Assembly: GCF_008831285.2 (NCBI RefSeq)
Contig: NC_045138.2
Span: 35,827,115-35,891,114, forward strand
DNA: 64,000 nucleotides
Reading direction: 5' to 3'
Origin: Nymphaea colorata
Taxonomy: Eukaryota > Streptophyta > Magnoliopsida > Nymphaeales > Nymphaeaceae
This document shows, in pieces, positions 48,301 through 61,967 of this stretch (positions are counted from its first letter, which is position 1; every line of letters begins with the position of its first letter). The notes under the pieces were generated by a model. The model was given only the letters and a program-made list of their open reading frames with translations. It was not told where the DNA came from and made no database searches. Both the position numbers and the translations under genes were made by a program.

Positions 48301-51300
48301 TATTTACCAAATCATGTGTGGATCCCTTCAACTCACACAGCACAGTTGCAGAATCTGCTCTAATAGGACAATTGAAAACCTGACATTTAGAGATCCAATG
48401 ATTCAAAATAAGATCCAGAGAATTCCATCAAAATAAGCGCTTAACATGCTTGGAACAAATATTTGGGAGGCTGCTAGACAAGCAAGCTGACTAAACAGTC
48501 ATCAAGAGGGCAAGAAGAATTTGCAAGGTACTTACTGCAAAACCAGCAAAAATCAGATCACTTTCCACCAAATCTCTTTCCAAGTTCCTGGCCTCACTGA
48601 CCTGAGCCCAAAAAACCATGGAATACCAATTACAACATAAAATCCACACTTGTTTGGATGCGATGAGTGCTACTTCAGTTTTTGCTAAAAGAAAACAAAA
48701 AAGCTAAAAGTAGGTCTCGTATCCCCTGGATTGTATATTAAATTATTAATGCTTTAATACAATGGCACTGGCCGCCCGTTGAATGTTCATAAATGCACTC
48801 CATATGAAGCTAGAACTGGTGCTTCTGTGAAGTGCGCTAATATGAACTCCTCATATGACATCACAATAGCTAATCGTCAAATTACCTTGCAACAATTGTT
48901 TACAAAAAAATCAAAGAAAAAATGACATAACCGGGAAGAGTTGCAGAACACAGAGCTTCAGCAAATTACTATATTCAAAGCTTCAGCAAATTACTATATT
49001 CAAAGCTTCAGCAAATTACTAAATTTTAATTTTGATCCACTTACGGTCATTTCAGGAATAGACTTGTATGCAAGGGCCAAAACTCTAGAGCCCTGGCGAG
49101 TAAATTGCTTATAGGTGTCAACATATCCTTGCGGCAATTCAGTCAACCGCCCTTGGATCGTTTCTGGAGCACCCTGTACAGTGAAACACTTAAGTCAGTG
49201 CTAAATGAACACTTCTTATCATAACAGATTACTAATTGCATGACAAGTATCAATCAAGTTAAGAAAAGAAATTCATGTTTCAGGAACAGAAATAAGAAAC
49301 AGTGACAAAAAAGATTTTACATTCTATCAACTACAAACTAACCATCAACCCTGTAAAGCAGTACAGAAGCCAACCTCAGACCAGATTACCATGGAAGTTT
49401 AAAGAAGGAAAACATGCACATAATTACAACATCTTGGGAGGGTAAGATCAGATTACAGACGTGATCTAAAGGTATGAGAAATGGGTAATGGAACATGTCT
49501 TAGGTGCAAATGAACTCTTCGATGGACCATGATGGATAGATTTGGTCAGACTGCTGATGATTTCAGGGGGATAAGAGTAATGCCTTGGCTTATTTTGAGA
49601 AAACTGAAAAGAAAAGGATCTTTCAATTAACAGTTAAATGACGTATTGAGATATCAAATTTTGAATATCTAAAAGAACCTATATGCATAACACATGATGC
49701 AGTAACATGGTTGAAATGTAGTATTCTATCAAGTAATGCCTCTAGAGTCATAGATTATACTTTAAGATCTCAGGTCTGAATCTTCTTGAAAAGCGTTGAC
49801 TATTGTATTACTATTCTCATCATCAGAACATATAGCTGACCTTGGAAAAAGGAAACACCATGCATTCACATTCAATAGTAATTACATTCATATTTTAGTA
49901 ATTACTTACACAAATTAGAGTTCAGTGAGACATGATTACTTGACCATTTCTTAAGCAAACTCATGGTGTGAACTCTTTGAAATTTATTTCTGCTATTGGA
50001 ATATGCAAACCACACGACACAGGTTAGTAAACTACTAACATGGTAAATAGATCATATAAGCACATCCATACGGTTGAAGCCTAGGTACACACAAACAAAA
50101 CTGCAGACAAACTTATTGGCCAACATCATATAGAAGAATCTTCTCAGCTAACTATTTATCCTTTTCCTTTTCAATTTCTATACTTCTAGATGGGATCCAC
50201 ATACCACAGCAACTGGCTTTTTCTGTGAAAATATCAACAGAAGGTGTTTCCTTCTCTATAAATTAATGAGACTTAACACTTAATTTCAACATGCATAGGG
50301 CCATGACTATATGTTAACAGTGACTAACCTTCACAAACGCAAAAAATTCTTCTTGAACACGAACAACAACTGCCATTCGTTTCAAATGAGAAGCAAAATG
50401 ATGTCGTTGGATGATTTGTACAGCATGTGTGCTTCCCCTGCCAAAGCGTAAATGAATAGTGAGTTCCTTAATAGACACCGATCAATACTGCAGAACCATG
50501 TGAAAAAGGCACTTTCCTCAGAAATATTAGCATAAAGCACTTCTAGGAAAGCGAATAAGGCCCCTTCATTATGAATTTCCAAGTTCCAACACATAGGCAG
50601 CATTATAAGTTTCATATTGCAATGATGCATAAACCATCAAAATCATGACTTTGTAACAAACACACACATTACTAACAAATAAAGAGTAACTAATTATCAA
50701 ATTTGTAACAGGTGATAAATATTTATGATAGTTTTGAATAATTCATATCTCCCTTGTCCCAAAATTTTCTTAACTTCACATGTTATTTTGAAACATGAAA
50801 GAGAAAAGCTTGACTTTTTTCTGGAGCAATCAAATTAGAAAGAAATAAACAATAACAAATCTGCAAATGCACATTATGACTTCTAAAATGGTGTTTGACC
50901 TCCACAGTCAGACAAGGAACGGATAAACATGCCCATCCAACCCACCACCTGATCATACAAACATATATGCACACATGAACAATTTCCAATAAGAATTCTG
51001 CAACATGTTTGTCCCAAGTGGACTTTGAAAACAGCTACCTTTAATACATAATTATAACGACCACCTTTGTCAGACTTCATAAGGGAGTAAAGGAAGGCTG
51101 TTCCTTTTTTACAAGGGAAAATACCCCCATTACTGGCCAGAAATTGGCAGAACCCTTGAGCCTACCCCAGCCTACCAGCAACTAGATCAAGCTTTGTTCT
51201 TGCTGTGAGGAATGTCTTATTGGGCTTCAAAACTCATAACATCACATCTACTTGATGATGTTCACAACCCCTGTCAATCAAAAGGTGCTAAGAGGGGAAA

Positions 51301-54300
51301 GTGAAAGGTGTCAAGTTGAAGAGCCAGAATCAAGTCTCAAACCTACCATTGTCGCATCAACCTTTCCAAGGTGTTACCCTCATAAGTGATCGGGCTCACC
51401 CTCAATTAGCACAAGCCCTTGTAGGCCAGTCAAATAAATACCTAGTGTTTGTACCATGATTATTTGCAGACAGTTATAATGTGTGCTTTAATAGATTTCA
51501 AAAGGCATCCTCAGCACTGTCAATTTAACAACATTATACTCGAAAATTGCAATCTGGGTCAAACATCAGCAGTTAACCTCTAAAATCAATTCACTAGATC
51601 ATGGACTTTTCCTGCATCTATCAGAAAATTCCCTTCCAATTTCAACAAACTTGAAAGTTGAACCAAATAAAAGACACTTCAAATTTATGTAAAAGATGTA
51701 AGAAGCTTGCTCTTCCTGTTAAACTGATATCTTAAATTGAGCATATTTTTAGTAATTTGAATACTGGTGCCTCTCTTTCTTTTCACATCTACAAGGATTC
51801 ACAGATAAACACAAGAAGTTACGGAAATAAAGAAACAGCATTTTCAGCCAATGAAGTGCCTTGCAATTTGTTGTGTCGATAATTGACCCAAGCCTTGATT
51901 TTGATTACTACATCAATAAAATAGTATTTCAGAGATATTTAGAAATCACAGGAGCCGACTCCATAACCCGCCAAATAACCCTTCATCTTCCACCAGCTTC
52001 TGTTCTTTCAACTTTACCGAACATAATAGCACTTTAATTACATAGCTATAATTTCAATTATCTAGAAAGTGACGAGCAAAAAAGAGGCCAATTGACTTAT
52101 TCCTTCAAAGAGGAAATTTACCAATCTGACGGCAATGGCACGGGAGGGTTTAAGATAAAACTTGATTGAAATCCCCAAAAGGCTAAATGTGCAACCGTTC
52201 AAGTTAAGAACCTCAAACCACCTAATATCCCTTCATCGTCCACCAGTTTTTTTTTTTCATGAACTATAACGCCATTTCCTCTCTAGAAAGTGACAAGAAA
52301 AACGAGGCCAAGATTGCCCTTTCATTCTAACTATCTGGATGGAAATGACACAAGAAGGTTAAGGCAAAACTTTTGACTGAAAACTTTAAGAGCCTAGACA
52401 TACAACTGTTCGATATAAGAACAACCAAGCCAAAAGGATCAACTGCAGATGCCTATAGATCAACTTACCTTTTAGGCACGGCCTTCTCATCAGAAGTGTA
52501 TGTCCAGTCTATCCCTTTAATTGCTGCCTTCTCAAGTGGGTCACCAACCTACATATTGAAAACCACCGCAACTGAATCACCATAGAATTCTAAAGTGCTT
52601 GCAGAAATCCTTAATGTCAAAAATGTAAGCTGGAGGAAATGAACAAAAAGGTCACTCATATTTTCGCCTTACCAATTTATTGTCCACAAACACCAACGCA
52701 TGACATGCAGCAAGGATTTCTTGGGTACGTAATGGAATTTTACTTGTATCAGATTCTAATTCCATACTTGAAGTCAGGCCAACAACCCCCCTAAACTCCT
52801 GATGAGCACCACCTATGAATCAGAAACTTGAACATACACATTTTACATAAATTCTTGCATACCAAAAAGGTTTCCAGGATGTCATACCATATCATCTGAT
52901 GTAAGTGTACCAGTCTTGTCAAAACAACATATATCAACCTAGAAATGATAAAATAACAACATATCAGTAAATCAAATGACTGCATAGGATGCATGAGAAG
53001 AACATGAACAAAATTCTAGAGAAATCCACTGACCTTCCCAGCAAATGGAATTCGAAATGGTTCTGTGCAAAAAATACCACGGCGTGCTAGTGCAATCAAT
53101 GATGTATTGACAGCAATGGAGAGTTCCATAGGAAGCTCAGGTGGGATCACAGAAGTAATAATTAGTGAACAACTTAGGAAGAGTTTGTACTTGCTTCTTG
53201 ATGGATCCTCTAGTCCCTGGATTGATGATACACACATACGATGTAAGTCAATCAGAATAAAGGTACATGTGTTGGAAGAAATTTATATAAAAAGTTCAGA
53301 CTCAAATTATCATGCTTCTAATTGCAGATATGTTCAATAGAAGCCCTTTGGCTGGTGCTTGATTGAAAGAAGTAGCTGACCTTTTTCAGAACATAACCAG
53401 CAGCAATAAGTGCAAAAACAACTAGAAACAGAATGAACAACCCACTTTCCCAGCTATTTGCAGTAACCTGAGAATAGGAAACATGTCCCTTATTAGTACA
53501 ACAATTGAAGAAAGTAAACTCAGACAGTGATTTAGCAGAAAATTTTAGCATAATAACTCAAAACTAGTGTACCCTCTCGGTGGAAAACAAGATTGTCCTC
53601 ATCAGCTTCCCTTGACTTGTCTCAAATCCAGTACGTAATACAACGGCCAAGCACCCTCCATCAGGCGTTTTCAGATGCACTGCCTACAGATCTCAGAAAA
53701 ATCATAAAACTCTCTCAAAAGGATGGGTAAGGAGTAGCAGCTTGAAGTACCTTATCTGGAGTATGCTGCAAGATTTTTGTCCCTCCAAACAGGATGTGAT
53801 TTTTGTCTCTCCTAGCAGATAATTTCTCTTCCATACCTCTACCTGATATTGAAACCTAACAGAATAAAAGACAAAATAAACAAACATGCCACCAAACTTA
53901 TCTTTGCAACCAACTGAACAAACTGGCATCATTATGAAAATCATCATTCGGAATTATTCAGGTAGAAGAAGATTCATTTACGGGGCTCTACAACAAATAC
54001 AGAAATTTGAGCCAAGGTTTCATCCTGGAGAAGCTCAGTACAACCTTTCCCATGCAAAAACAAATTCTGGCGTATGTGTGCATCTATGAGATTGCTAGTT
54101 TGAAAGGAACACAATTATATCTTAACCCACAACCAGGACGTGTCAAGATTTCTCAATATCAAACTCCCATCTTATTTTATCACAAGATTTTGTCTTACTA
54201 AGACCTGACCGAGATTGATATTTTTGTAACTATTATGGGCAGCAGTCCTGTACAACAGTTTGCAGAAATAATGATGCTGGCATCAAAGGTAACTGGTTGC

Positions 54301-57300
54301 TGCCATCTCCTCCATGAAGATTGATCACAGGCATGGCTAGAAACCTGTGAAAAGTATGCTTATGCTACCACTTACCGATAGAGGGCCTGCTTTGGACAAC
54401 TTAGATTGAAAAGAGTCTCTTCTTTTGACCATCAAAATTATGGTGTAATGGAACAGGTCAGTCAAGTGACACTGGCCACAATGGATGGAGCCATGCCACT
54501 CGCCTCTGTTCAATTCATTGAGGGGATGAGACAGAAAAATGCTTTTACAAATGTCCCACACCCCACACATGTAAAATGCATGAGCATAACCCCATGAAGA
54601 AATAAATCAATACCTTCCACTGAGGAGTAGATTCGCCTGTCAGAATTGCTTCATTTACTATTGCACTTCCTGCTAGCAAAAGCATATCTGCAGGGACAGA
54701 TCGATCCTCTCCACTTTGACCAGAAGAGCGTCCAATGGAAACAACATCACCAGGAAGGAGGTCCACTCCGGACAGCTTCACCCACCTATGCAATCAAACA
54801 ATAACAGCATCTCAGTATAGCAGCCATTGGCAGCATAAGGTTGTGATAGGAACTGCAATCAACCAAATCATCTCATAACATACTTCCCACATCGATGCAC
54901 CATAATTGTCTGATTATCAACCCTCACACGCCTCAGCTCTGTCAATGTTTTTAATCGACTCTTTGCCATTGTTGATTCAAACAAAAATAACATGAATAAG
55001 GTGAACAAACTATAGTACCAATACTCGTCGAGACACCAAAGGCCCACACAGAAAACCTAAACATGAATAACATAGAAAAATCAGCAATTAACAGGAAAGA
55101 AGCTGTCTCAAGGCAAAGACTAATGAAAAGCTCCCAACTACTTGCCTGGAAAACAAAGAAAGGTTCCATGCAATGCTCCTTCATCAGCTTCTGGAATGTT
55201 GGTTGGGGGTAATCAAACCTAAACAATCGAAGAGAGCAGCAGGCGGTTAGCTGGTTGCTTATCAAATTAAATACAAATAAGGCCGCTCTAGCATTAACTG
55301 AACAAAAGAAACTAAAATGATATCTAAGCACAGGTGGAAAAATGCACAACATTCTGTACCTAAGTCTGCAATGCTCACATTTGGACTTTTTTCTACAGTA
55401 CTTGACCTTTCATGCCATTTTCCCTCACATAAGAATGAGACATACACAACTCACGAATCCGACAGGTAAAGGCAAATTGCATATTTCTCAAATTTTAAGT
55501 TCATAAAATACAATCAAAATAGAATTCAGAAAATTTTCACACTGGATAGATAACTGGGCCACCCAAACTATTAATAATTTAATACTCAGATTGGACAGAA
55601 AACCCTAAAGCATTGTCACAAATATCATTTTTGGGTATTAAAAGGTGAAGTTTTTCTTGGTTATAATACGGCAGAATTGTTTTTCTCAGGAAAATCTAGG
55701 AAAGTATTAAAAAATAAAAAAGGAAAGATCCTAAAAATAACATGTGAAAAATGTGAAAATAAAAAATCTAGTAACTAAAAAATTAAAACGTGATTTTTTG
55801 GCTTTTTTTTAGAAAAAAAACACATTTTTTCCCCTTCTTCTTGGCTGACCTGTTTTTAATGATTTTTTCAAACAAACGTGTTTTCTGTAACACTGACCTG
55901 AGCAAGTGTGAGTATGAGTTCTCCAAATTGAAAACTAAGTTCCAGGTTAAAGACTGTATGTTGCAATAATAAAAATGCATCATGTTCTTAAGAGGATCAT
56001 TCCAATGTGCTCTCAGACTACTTGAGAGGGGAAAATGCAAGGTTGAATGTTTGCACAGTCCTGTGACATAAAATTGAGCAATAACATCTGACCATTTCCC
56101 AGAGTCAAGCAAGCGTGTCTCAGAGGTCATTCAGTATGCACACAACAAGCAGCATCGAAAGATATCAAAAGAACAAAAAAGGAAAAAACTAATTCAATTC
56201 CAATACCTAGAAAAGCTAAAGCATACTCTTCGAAAAAGTTGCCGCTCCCTAGTGCAGGTGCAGCAAAGGACAATTTGCTTTCTTTTTTTGGAATCAATGA
56301 TAAAATCACAGGTTATTAACTGTTATTGTTTGTTAACATGCACACATACATATGTAACCTCGCTGCGCCCACACCGTGTGACAACAAAAAAGTTAAAATA
56401 ATAGGATGATAAACAGCTTACACATTACGTCCCCATTTCTCAATAGCAGCAGAAACTTTTGCTTCTGAACCATGGCCTGTGTTTCTAAGATAAAATCCAA
56501 ATGTTTCCTTTGATGGATAAGGAAGCTTGCAGAAATTCTTCATCTCATCTGAAAAAATAAACCTTTGCTTTCTAAAGTCAAAGTAGATTTCTTCTGAATC
56601 AATAGTCTGGGATGTTGAAGACCCTGCCGTCTGCTTATTTGTAAACCCATCAAACGAGGAAAAGACAAACATAAAATACATATCAAGAACGATGTAAGTT
56701 GCATAAGTTAAACATAAGGAAGACTACATTGAAAGCTCCAAAAAGTAACGAATCAGCATGCGAACATACAGCCAATGGATATCAAGCTAAACCTGCAGAG
56801 TAAATCACAATTCACAACTCAGAATCCAAATCATATAATGATATTGGACACTAACATCATTGGAGTAGAGGGAGAGAATGCCACAGGGAAAAGGAAAAGT
56901 AACACCAAAGAGAACGACAACGCAACCACAAGGCACAGGGATAACAAACAGGCAGGCTATGAATGCCAAAATCAACAAGTGGTGCTTCATCACTACTTTC
57001 CAACCAACAGCCACATGAGAGAAGTATGTTCAGACATGGAAGTTAAAGCCAATACCCATGTTGGATTAGCATTAAAATTATCAAAGGGGGGGGGGGGGAG
57101 GGGAGAACAAAAGCTTGCATGGAGTCCATTTCAGAAGCTGAGATAAGCCCAGTATGGAAACGATCACAATCCCATTCAGCTGGAGCAGAAATATACTTCA
57201 AATAAAAATCTGGTTTCAGATGCTTCTGAAAGGGTTTAAGTGCACAAGTATTTCCACTACTACATCAGGGTTTTGGAATCAGCATAAATCAGTGTCGTGC

Positions 57301-58689
57301 TTAGTAATGCCATGTCAGTGCTCTCAAAACAATGTCTCTGTGATGCTTTTGATCTCCTTCAGAACTATCCCTAAATAACCCATGTGTACTAGACATATCA
57401 AACCATAGCAATGACTACAAGAAGAACCAGTCAGAAGAGAAGCAGATACTCTGTCATGAACAGACACTTGAGAGTTGAGAGTTCAATTACTCGAAACAAA
57501 ATTACGTATGAAATCTGGATCCTTCAGAAAGGTCAAGTATAAGTTCTATTCAAGCATTTTATGTAGCATTTTTGCATAGGTAAAAGAAACACCAAAGAGA
57601 AAGGATGAAGAACCTACAATTTTACGACAACAAAGTGGCACAATCTCCTTGGAACCAGAAAATTTTGCAGGAGTAATCTTGCAAGCATCCGCATCATGAA
57701 TACCCTTAGCCTGCAAAAAAAAAAACATAAATAATAGAGAGAAACAGAAGTGACAAGGTAAACACACCTATGAAAGAAGAAGAACCTAACAGACTGAAAA
57801 AATTTTAAAGAAAACCTAAGCTTCCTCATACATGGTAGGGTACCTATCTTATTGGAAACCACCAAAAGGAAAAGAAAAAGACAGATTAAGGACCAAGATC
57901 CATTGAGCAAGATCTATTTCGAGTTTTGGTTATATATTGAATTTTGAACCTTATACTCTAACAACTTTGAAAATAACTGTTAAAGCAAAAAATAATCAAA
58001 AGTTTCTACCATATCGAACAAATTTTAGCTACTAACAACATGCACCCTTGAAACCAGACTGTAGACTTTGACTTCTAACATGGACTCCACGAACAATTCA
58101 AAAAGAAAAGTTCAACAGACTTCAATTTAATAATACTTGAAGTTCTCTTGGCACAATTGAACTTTCTGAATAGTCAATACACAAAACTTATGCAGTATCC
58201 CTAGCAACTAAATTTTATAATAACATCCATGTCTGGCTTATAGCCTGAAAATAGATATGAAAACCACACCATGTAATTTGCCTTGATGTGAAAATAATAC
58301 ACGACATGACAGGCATGTATAATGAACAATCAATAGAATTCAGGCGTGCTGTCAAACCAGCACTTAACATCTATGAAAAGAAATGCCTGGTTAATGAGTG
58401 ATACTAACATCTTAAGCAAAGTTTGAAATCAATCATATACCTTACTATACTGAACAAAGCATCTGAAGTCAACTGACCAAGCAGTGAACAGAAACACTAG
58501 GATATGAACAACAGCTATCCCACCAAAAACTATAGCTGCATCAGTAAAGTCAAGACTTGGCAAGACTATGAAAACCCAAAGAGAATATATAATGGCAAAC
58601 GGCCAGACATTCAAGCGCCAAAGCCAATGTCTCCGTTTCAACAAATCCACTCTCTCCACCACTTTCCCGTCAACCTGGAACCTCGTCAT
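45321..58689 (-). CDS. PDR2: P5A-type ATPase, ER membrane (PDR2/MIA/Spf1 orthologue)
   Basis: Twenty-one coding exons (minus): 58689-58441, 57710-57618, 56630-56422, 55218-55146, 55056-54884, 54785-54614, 53855-53751, 53683-53573, 53467-53381, 53216-53034, 52938-52888, 52798-52673, 52548-52469, 50437-50329, 49173-49045, 48601-48536, 48379-48308, 48224-48073, 47648-47537, 47457-47341, 46439-45321. All phases agree; total 1195 residues (Arabidopsis MIA about 1179). P5A ATPases remove misinserted transmembrane helices from the ER; the Arabidopsis gene (PDR2/MIA) affects phosphate response and pollen. Landmarks: TGES 315-318, PPELP 449-453 (P5A hallmark), phosphorylated Asp492 in DKTGT, LKRM in exon 14, MITGDQ 698-703, GDGTND 812-817, then a hydrophilic Lys/Ser-rich insert in the last exon and the C-terminal membrane helices. 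The intron after exon 4 appears to be GC-AG. Start is the first ATG of the conserved frame. Confidence 0.95.
47956..48060 (+). other. Pyrimidine-rich part of an ATPase intron
   Basis: The intron 47649-48072 contains a T/C-rich stretch on plus (about 47875-47960). It has no coding signal; it is mentioned because a 92-codon ORF appears there by chance. Confidence 0.4.
48954..49024. repeat. 25-bp tandem repeat, about 2.8 copies
   Basis: The unit AGCTTCAGCAAATTACTATA plus 5 bases begins at 48954, 48979 and 49004. It lies in the ATPase intron just after exon 15. Confidence 0.9.
55141..55146 (-). other. GC splice donor in the ATPase gene
   Basis: Exon 4 ends with codons for FVFQ as TTCCAG followed by GCAAGT. 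The strong match on both sides (CAG|GCAAGT) is the usual consensus of GC-AG introns. The intron ends TTTAG at 55057. No GT alternative keeps the conserved [16 protein letters not shown] frame. Confidence 0.85.
55634..55883 (+). repeat. AT-rich dispersed repeat, copy B
   Basis: Starts with GGTGAAGTTTTTCTTGGTTA and ends with CAAACAAACGTGTTTT, the same block order as 30366-30693, with an A-rich middle containing AAAAAAAACACATTTT in both. It lies in the intron between ATPase exons 3 and 4. Confidence 0.55.
57086..57103 (+). repeat. G13 tract followed by AGGGG
   Basis: Thirteen Gs, one A and four more Gs on plus, so a C tract in the sense strand of the ATPase intron after exon 2. It could form a quadruplex on the non-coding strand, or be an assembly or length-variable site. 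Confidence 0.9.
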
Positions 58690-59995
58690 CCTTTTCCTCA
58701 AAATTTTTCTTCAAAAACTTTCTGATGTCATTCCATGGTGAAAATGCAGGAATCTGGGGAAGAAAATAACAAAATCACTTAAATCATCGATTTTTTGGAA
58801 GGTACACTAAATGCACAAATTGCAAAGTTACTGAACGTATCACTTACATAGGTTGAACCTTAAGTTTCACTAAAAACTACAGTAACCACTAAGCTACACC
58901 ATATGCAAAATTGCAAAATCACTGCTTGGCTCAGAAAGCTAACTAAAAAAAAAGCAGGCAAAAGTTCACCAGGTGGAAGAATGACTTCTGACGCAACAAG
59001 CAGAAACTAAAACCAAATAACGAAGTAATTTCATCTAAAAGACGATCAGCCTCCACGCTCGCCACAATTTTTTTTTCCTGATCTAAAAAGCATATGCATA
59101 ATAGACGCATGTGAGAGAAAAATATCTCGTCCTAAAAATGAAGTTCAACACAAACTCTGTGATACGTCTTTTTGCTAATCAATTTGAAAATGTCAAATCA
59201 CATTAGTCTTTCATTTATTCGATTCATCACTATTGAAGCAAAAAAAAAAGGATGGCACAAGGAGGCATCTAATTTATTGAACTATTGCCTCCCACGACAA
59301 TAAACCATTAAAGTAAAGCAGCAAGAGCATTGGAAGCTTACTGAGACGTTAAGCCGGAATAATCACAAGCATTTAACAAAACCCTCGGGCTCACCCCAGT
59401 CCCCTGATAAAATAGTTCAAGAGTCATTTGACAACAATACTTAGAAGAGGAAGACCCAACGGAAACGAAGGAAAGGTGATTTAACAAAATCATATCCTGA
59501 ATTAATCAGAAAACTGCCACTACTCCAAACTCAAGTTACTCCAGAACAAGGATCGCGAGGAAAAGACTAATAAAAAAAACAGGATCAATGATTCTAACTG
59601 TTTAATCAAATCATTAATCTGGCAACGACAAAGAAGAACACGAAGGAAAACATGAGACTGTGAAAGGACAAGATGCAACAGCCGGAAGAACGATGACCGA
59701 TCGTCAATTCCTAGGGTTTTGACGACACATACGGTAAATCTTGACCAATTTAGCCAGATTATACACCAAAAAAGCACTAGAAGAAACAGAAATTAGGAAG
59801 ATCGAAGAGGCAGGGGACCGCTTACTGGACTTCGTTTGAAGGATGCGGCCGGAAGAGCAGCCCCCGATTTGCGATTGAAGGTGCAGAGGCGGCTTGTTGG
59901 AAGGGTAAAATAGCGATTTTACATGTCCACTCCCCTTCCCAGCGAAGGGATGCAAAGCAGGTCTTCCCCTTCAGCGCGAGTTTTCAGGGGCCATC
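58690..59995 (-). promoter_or_regulatory. Leader and leader intron of the P5A ATPase gene
   Basis: A likely leader intron runs from the donor CCA|GTAAGCGG at 59825 to the acceptor TTCCCCAG just before 58752 (about 1.07 kb), placing the first non-coding exon near 59826-59990 in GC-richer sequence. The short second leader segment carries two minimal upstream ATGs (58736, stopping after two codons, and 58731, six codons including its stop). Inferred from splice signals only. Confidence 0.45.
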
Positions 59996-61967
59996 GAAGC
60001 CCTCACCGGCCACAGCCCCTCCCTCTTTAAGACAATAAAATCACCGTTAATCTCCTCACCTTTTGAACAAATGACCAAGAAGCCGTGTCCGGCCTTGTCA
60101 CTGGTCGGCGAGGACGTAAACGGGTCGGATCTCCAGCACCACAAAATCTAAACTGCTTTAAAATCTATTCGGATTCAGATTTGGAACTCTCACTCACAAA
60201 TCGATCACTCTTACATCTACTTTTTAAGAGATACACAAGAATTAAGATCGTCAGGTTTTCTAGACTTGCATGAATTGTCAGTCTATTACCAAAGAAAACA
60301 ATTGACAACTAAATCAAAGGCTCTGACAATTTAACTGAGAACTAAAGTTAGTCGGCTAATGGACGTTGTCACCAAAAACCATTGCTAAATCTCTTAAACA
60401 TAGGGGCAATAGCGACGGTTCATGGCGCAAAGACAGTTCATGGTGCTTTGACATTAGTATATAGTGGTTCTAGTAATAAGATAAAAATTTTTTAGTCATT
60501 CGGCAACATCTAGGATATCGCCCATTCCAATCTCCTAATTAAACTACCTTGTAACTTTCATTTGTATTGCCAATTTGGATTCTGGTCAATGTGAAGCCGA
60601 GCGAAGACCAGCTACAAATGTAATTGCTTGAAGATTTTGTAATTGCTATGAAATACTGGCGGAGTCAGAAATGTCTGGTTTCTTTGGTTCTTCCTTTATT
60701 TTGGACTCCTGCGAGGAGACGTAGATTTGAAGAGGGGTTAGGGACAGTGCTGTATATGTTGTTGGTATGCACCGTCTTTTTGTTGATCGGTGGAGCGCTT
60801 CACAAGCTCAACTTAAACCTGCAAGTGAACATTTGGTTGCCCCAGTTTGATGGGCCAAGCTTGATAAGCTGGACCGGAATGAGTTTTCTCATAATAGAGA
60901 AAAAGTGTCTTCTAAGTTGGTCATCTTACTGAGAGTTCCGCGCCTGTTACTGTGTTCTTTCTTTCTTTCTCTATGTTGAATATAAACTCACTCGCGGTCA
61001 ATTTTTGTCGAATGTTCGAGATTGCGATCCAGGTTGCCTTAAAAAACTATTGTTAAAGAGTGTACTCGAATGATTGCAACTCTCTCGTCGTCTGCTTTCG
61101 CGTTGTTAAGCAAATCGTTGATCAAAATACACCGAAAGTATCCGATCATAGAGAATGAACGACAAAATGTAGCAAACCATATTAGTCAATTGAACAGTGA
61201 ACATGCAAAATTCCCCCAAATGTCGCTGCAATCGACAGATTTAGGGCCTGAGAATCAACAAAAATTCAGAAGGCCGGCGAAACTTTTAAAGAACTACAGA
61301 ACAGGAGGAAAGAGGGGGAAGAGGAAGATAGGGGTCAGCTTTTCATCGTCATTACGATCAAATACAATGATGATCTGCTCGAACTGTTGAGAAAAAAGTA
61401 ACAGCTTTCTGAAAGTCGACGAGAGAAACCAACGATGTTATGATCTGGCCATCATCGGCTCTCTATGATGACCTGTGATTGCCAGTGGGTAGTCTTAGCA
61501 GAGAAATGGAATGAAGCTATTTCCACGGCGGAAGAGGAGAGCCTATTTGCCCTAGTTATTATACTCGATGAGTCCCTCTTGAAACACCTCATACGTATGC
61601 GAAAGAGAGAGGGAGAGAGAGAGAGAGAGAACAGAGTCGAAATCCATTTGACTACATGACAGGCAAGAGAACAAGAGACTTAACAATCATCAATCCGTTG
61701 GATACATAACGAAAACATAAATCTTGAAGACAGATTGACATTGAGAATTAAGCCAAATCAGCCAATGCTTTTACTATTGAACAAGATTACCACCACCAAT
61801 ACACAGGTAAATCAGGCCACACAAAAAGGCACACGAAGCCTCAAAAACAATCGCCACTACCAAAAACCTCGTATAGTACTCCTACAGACTCACACCCCAT
61901 GAAAATTTTCAAACTAAAAAAGGAAGTGGCATGAAAAAAATATACAGTCGCATTATCAGCTCAAATT
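59996..61967. other. Intergenic stretch, ATPase promoter side and 3' end of the next gene
   Basis: The left part should hold the ATPase promoter and the right part (about 61650-61967) the 3' UTR of the minus-strand gene. Two plus-strand ORFs of about 100 codons (60624-60932, 61070-61390) have no recognisable domain. Confidence 0.45.
61602..61630. repeat. (GA)n microsatellite
   Basis: GA dinucleotides with one GG interruption. Confidence 0.85.

Noticed and set aside
57614-57617. Alternative donor four bases later in ATPase exon 2 (GTAG|GTTC)
   Set aside because: It would leave phase 1 and break the join to [14 protein letters not shown]; the donor ATT|GTAGGT keeps frame.
58690-58701. In-frame extension MRKR before the ATPase start
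   Set aside because: The upstream codon is TTG, not ATG; homologues begin at the equivalent of MTRFQVDGK.
60624-61390. Two plus ORFs of about 105 codons
   Set aside because: No domain, no splice or leader context, and composition like the flanking spacer.
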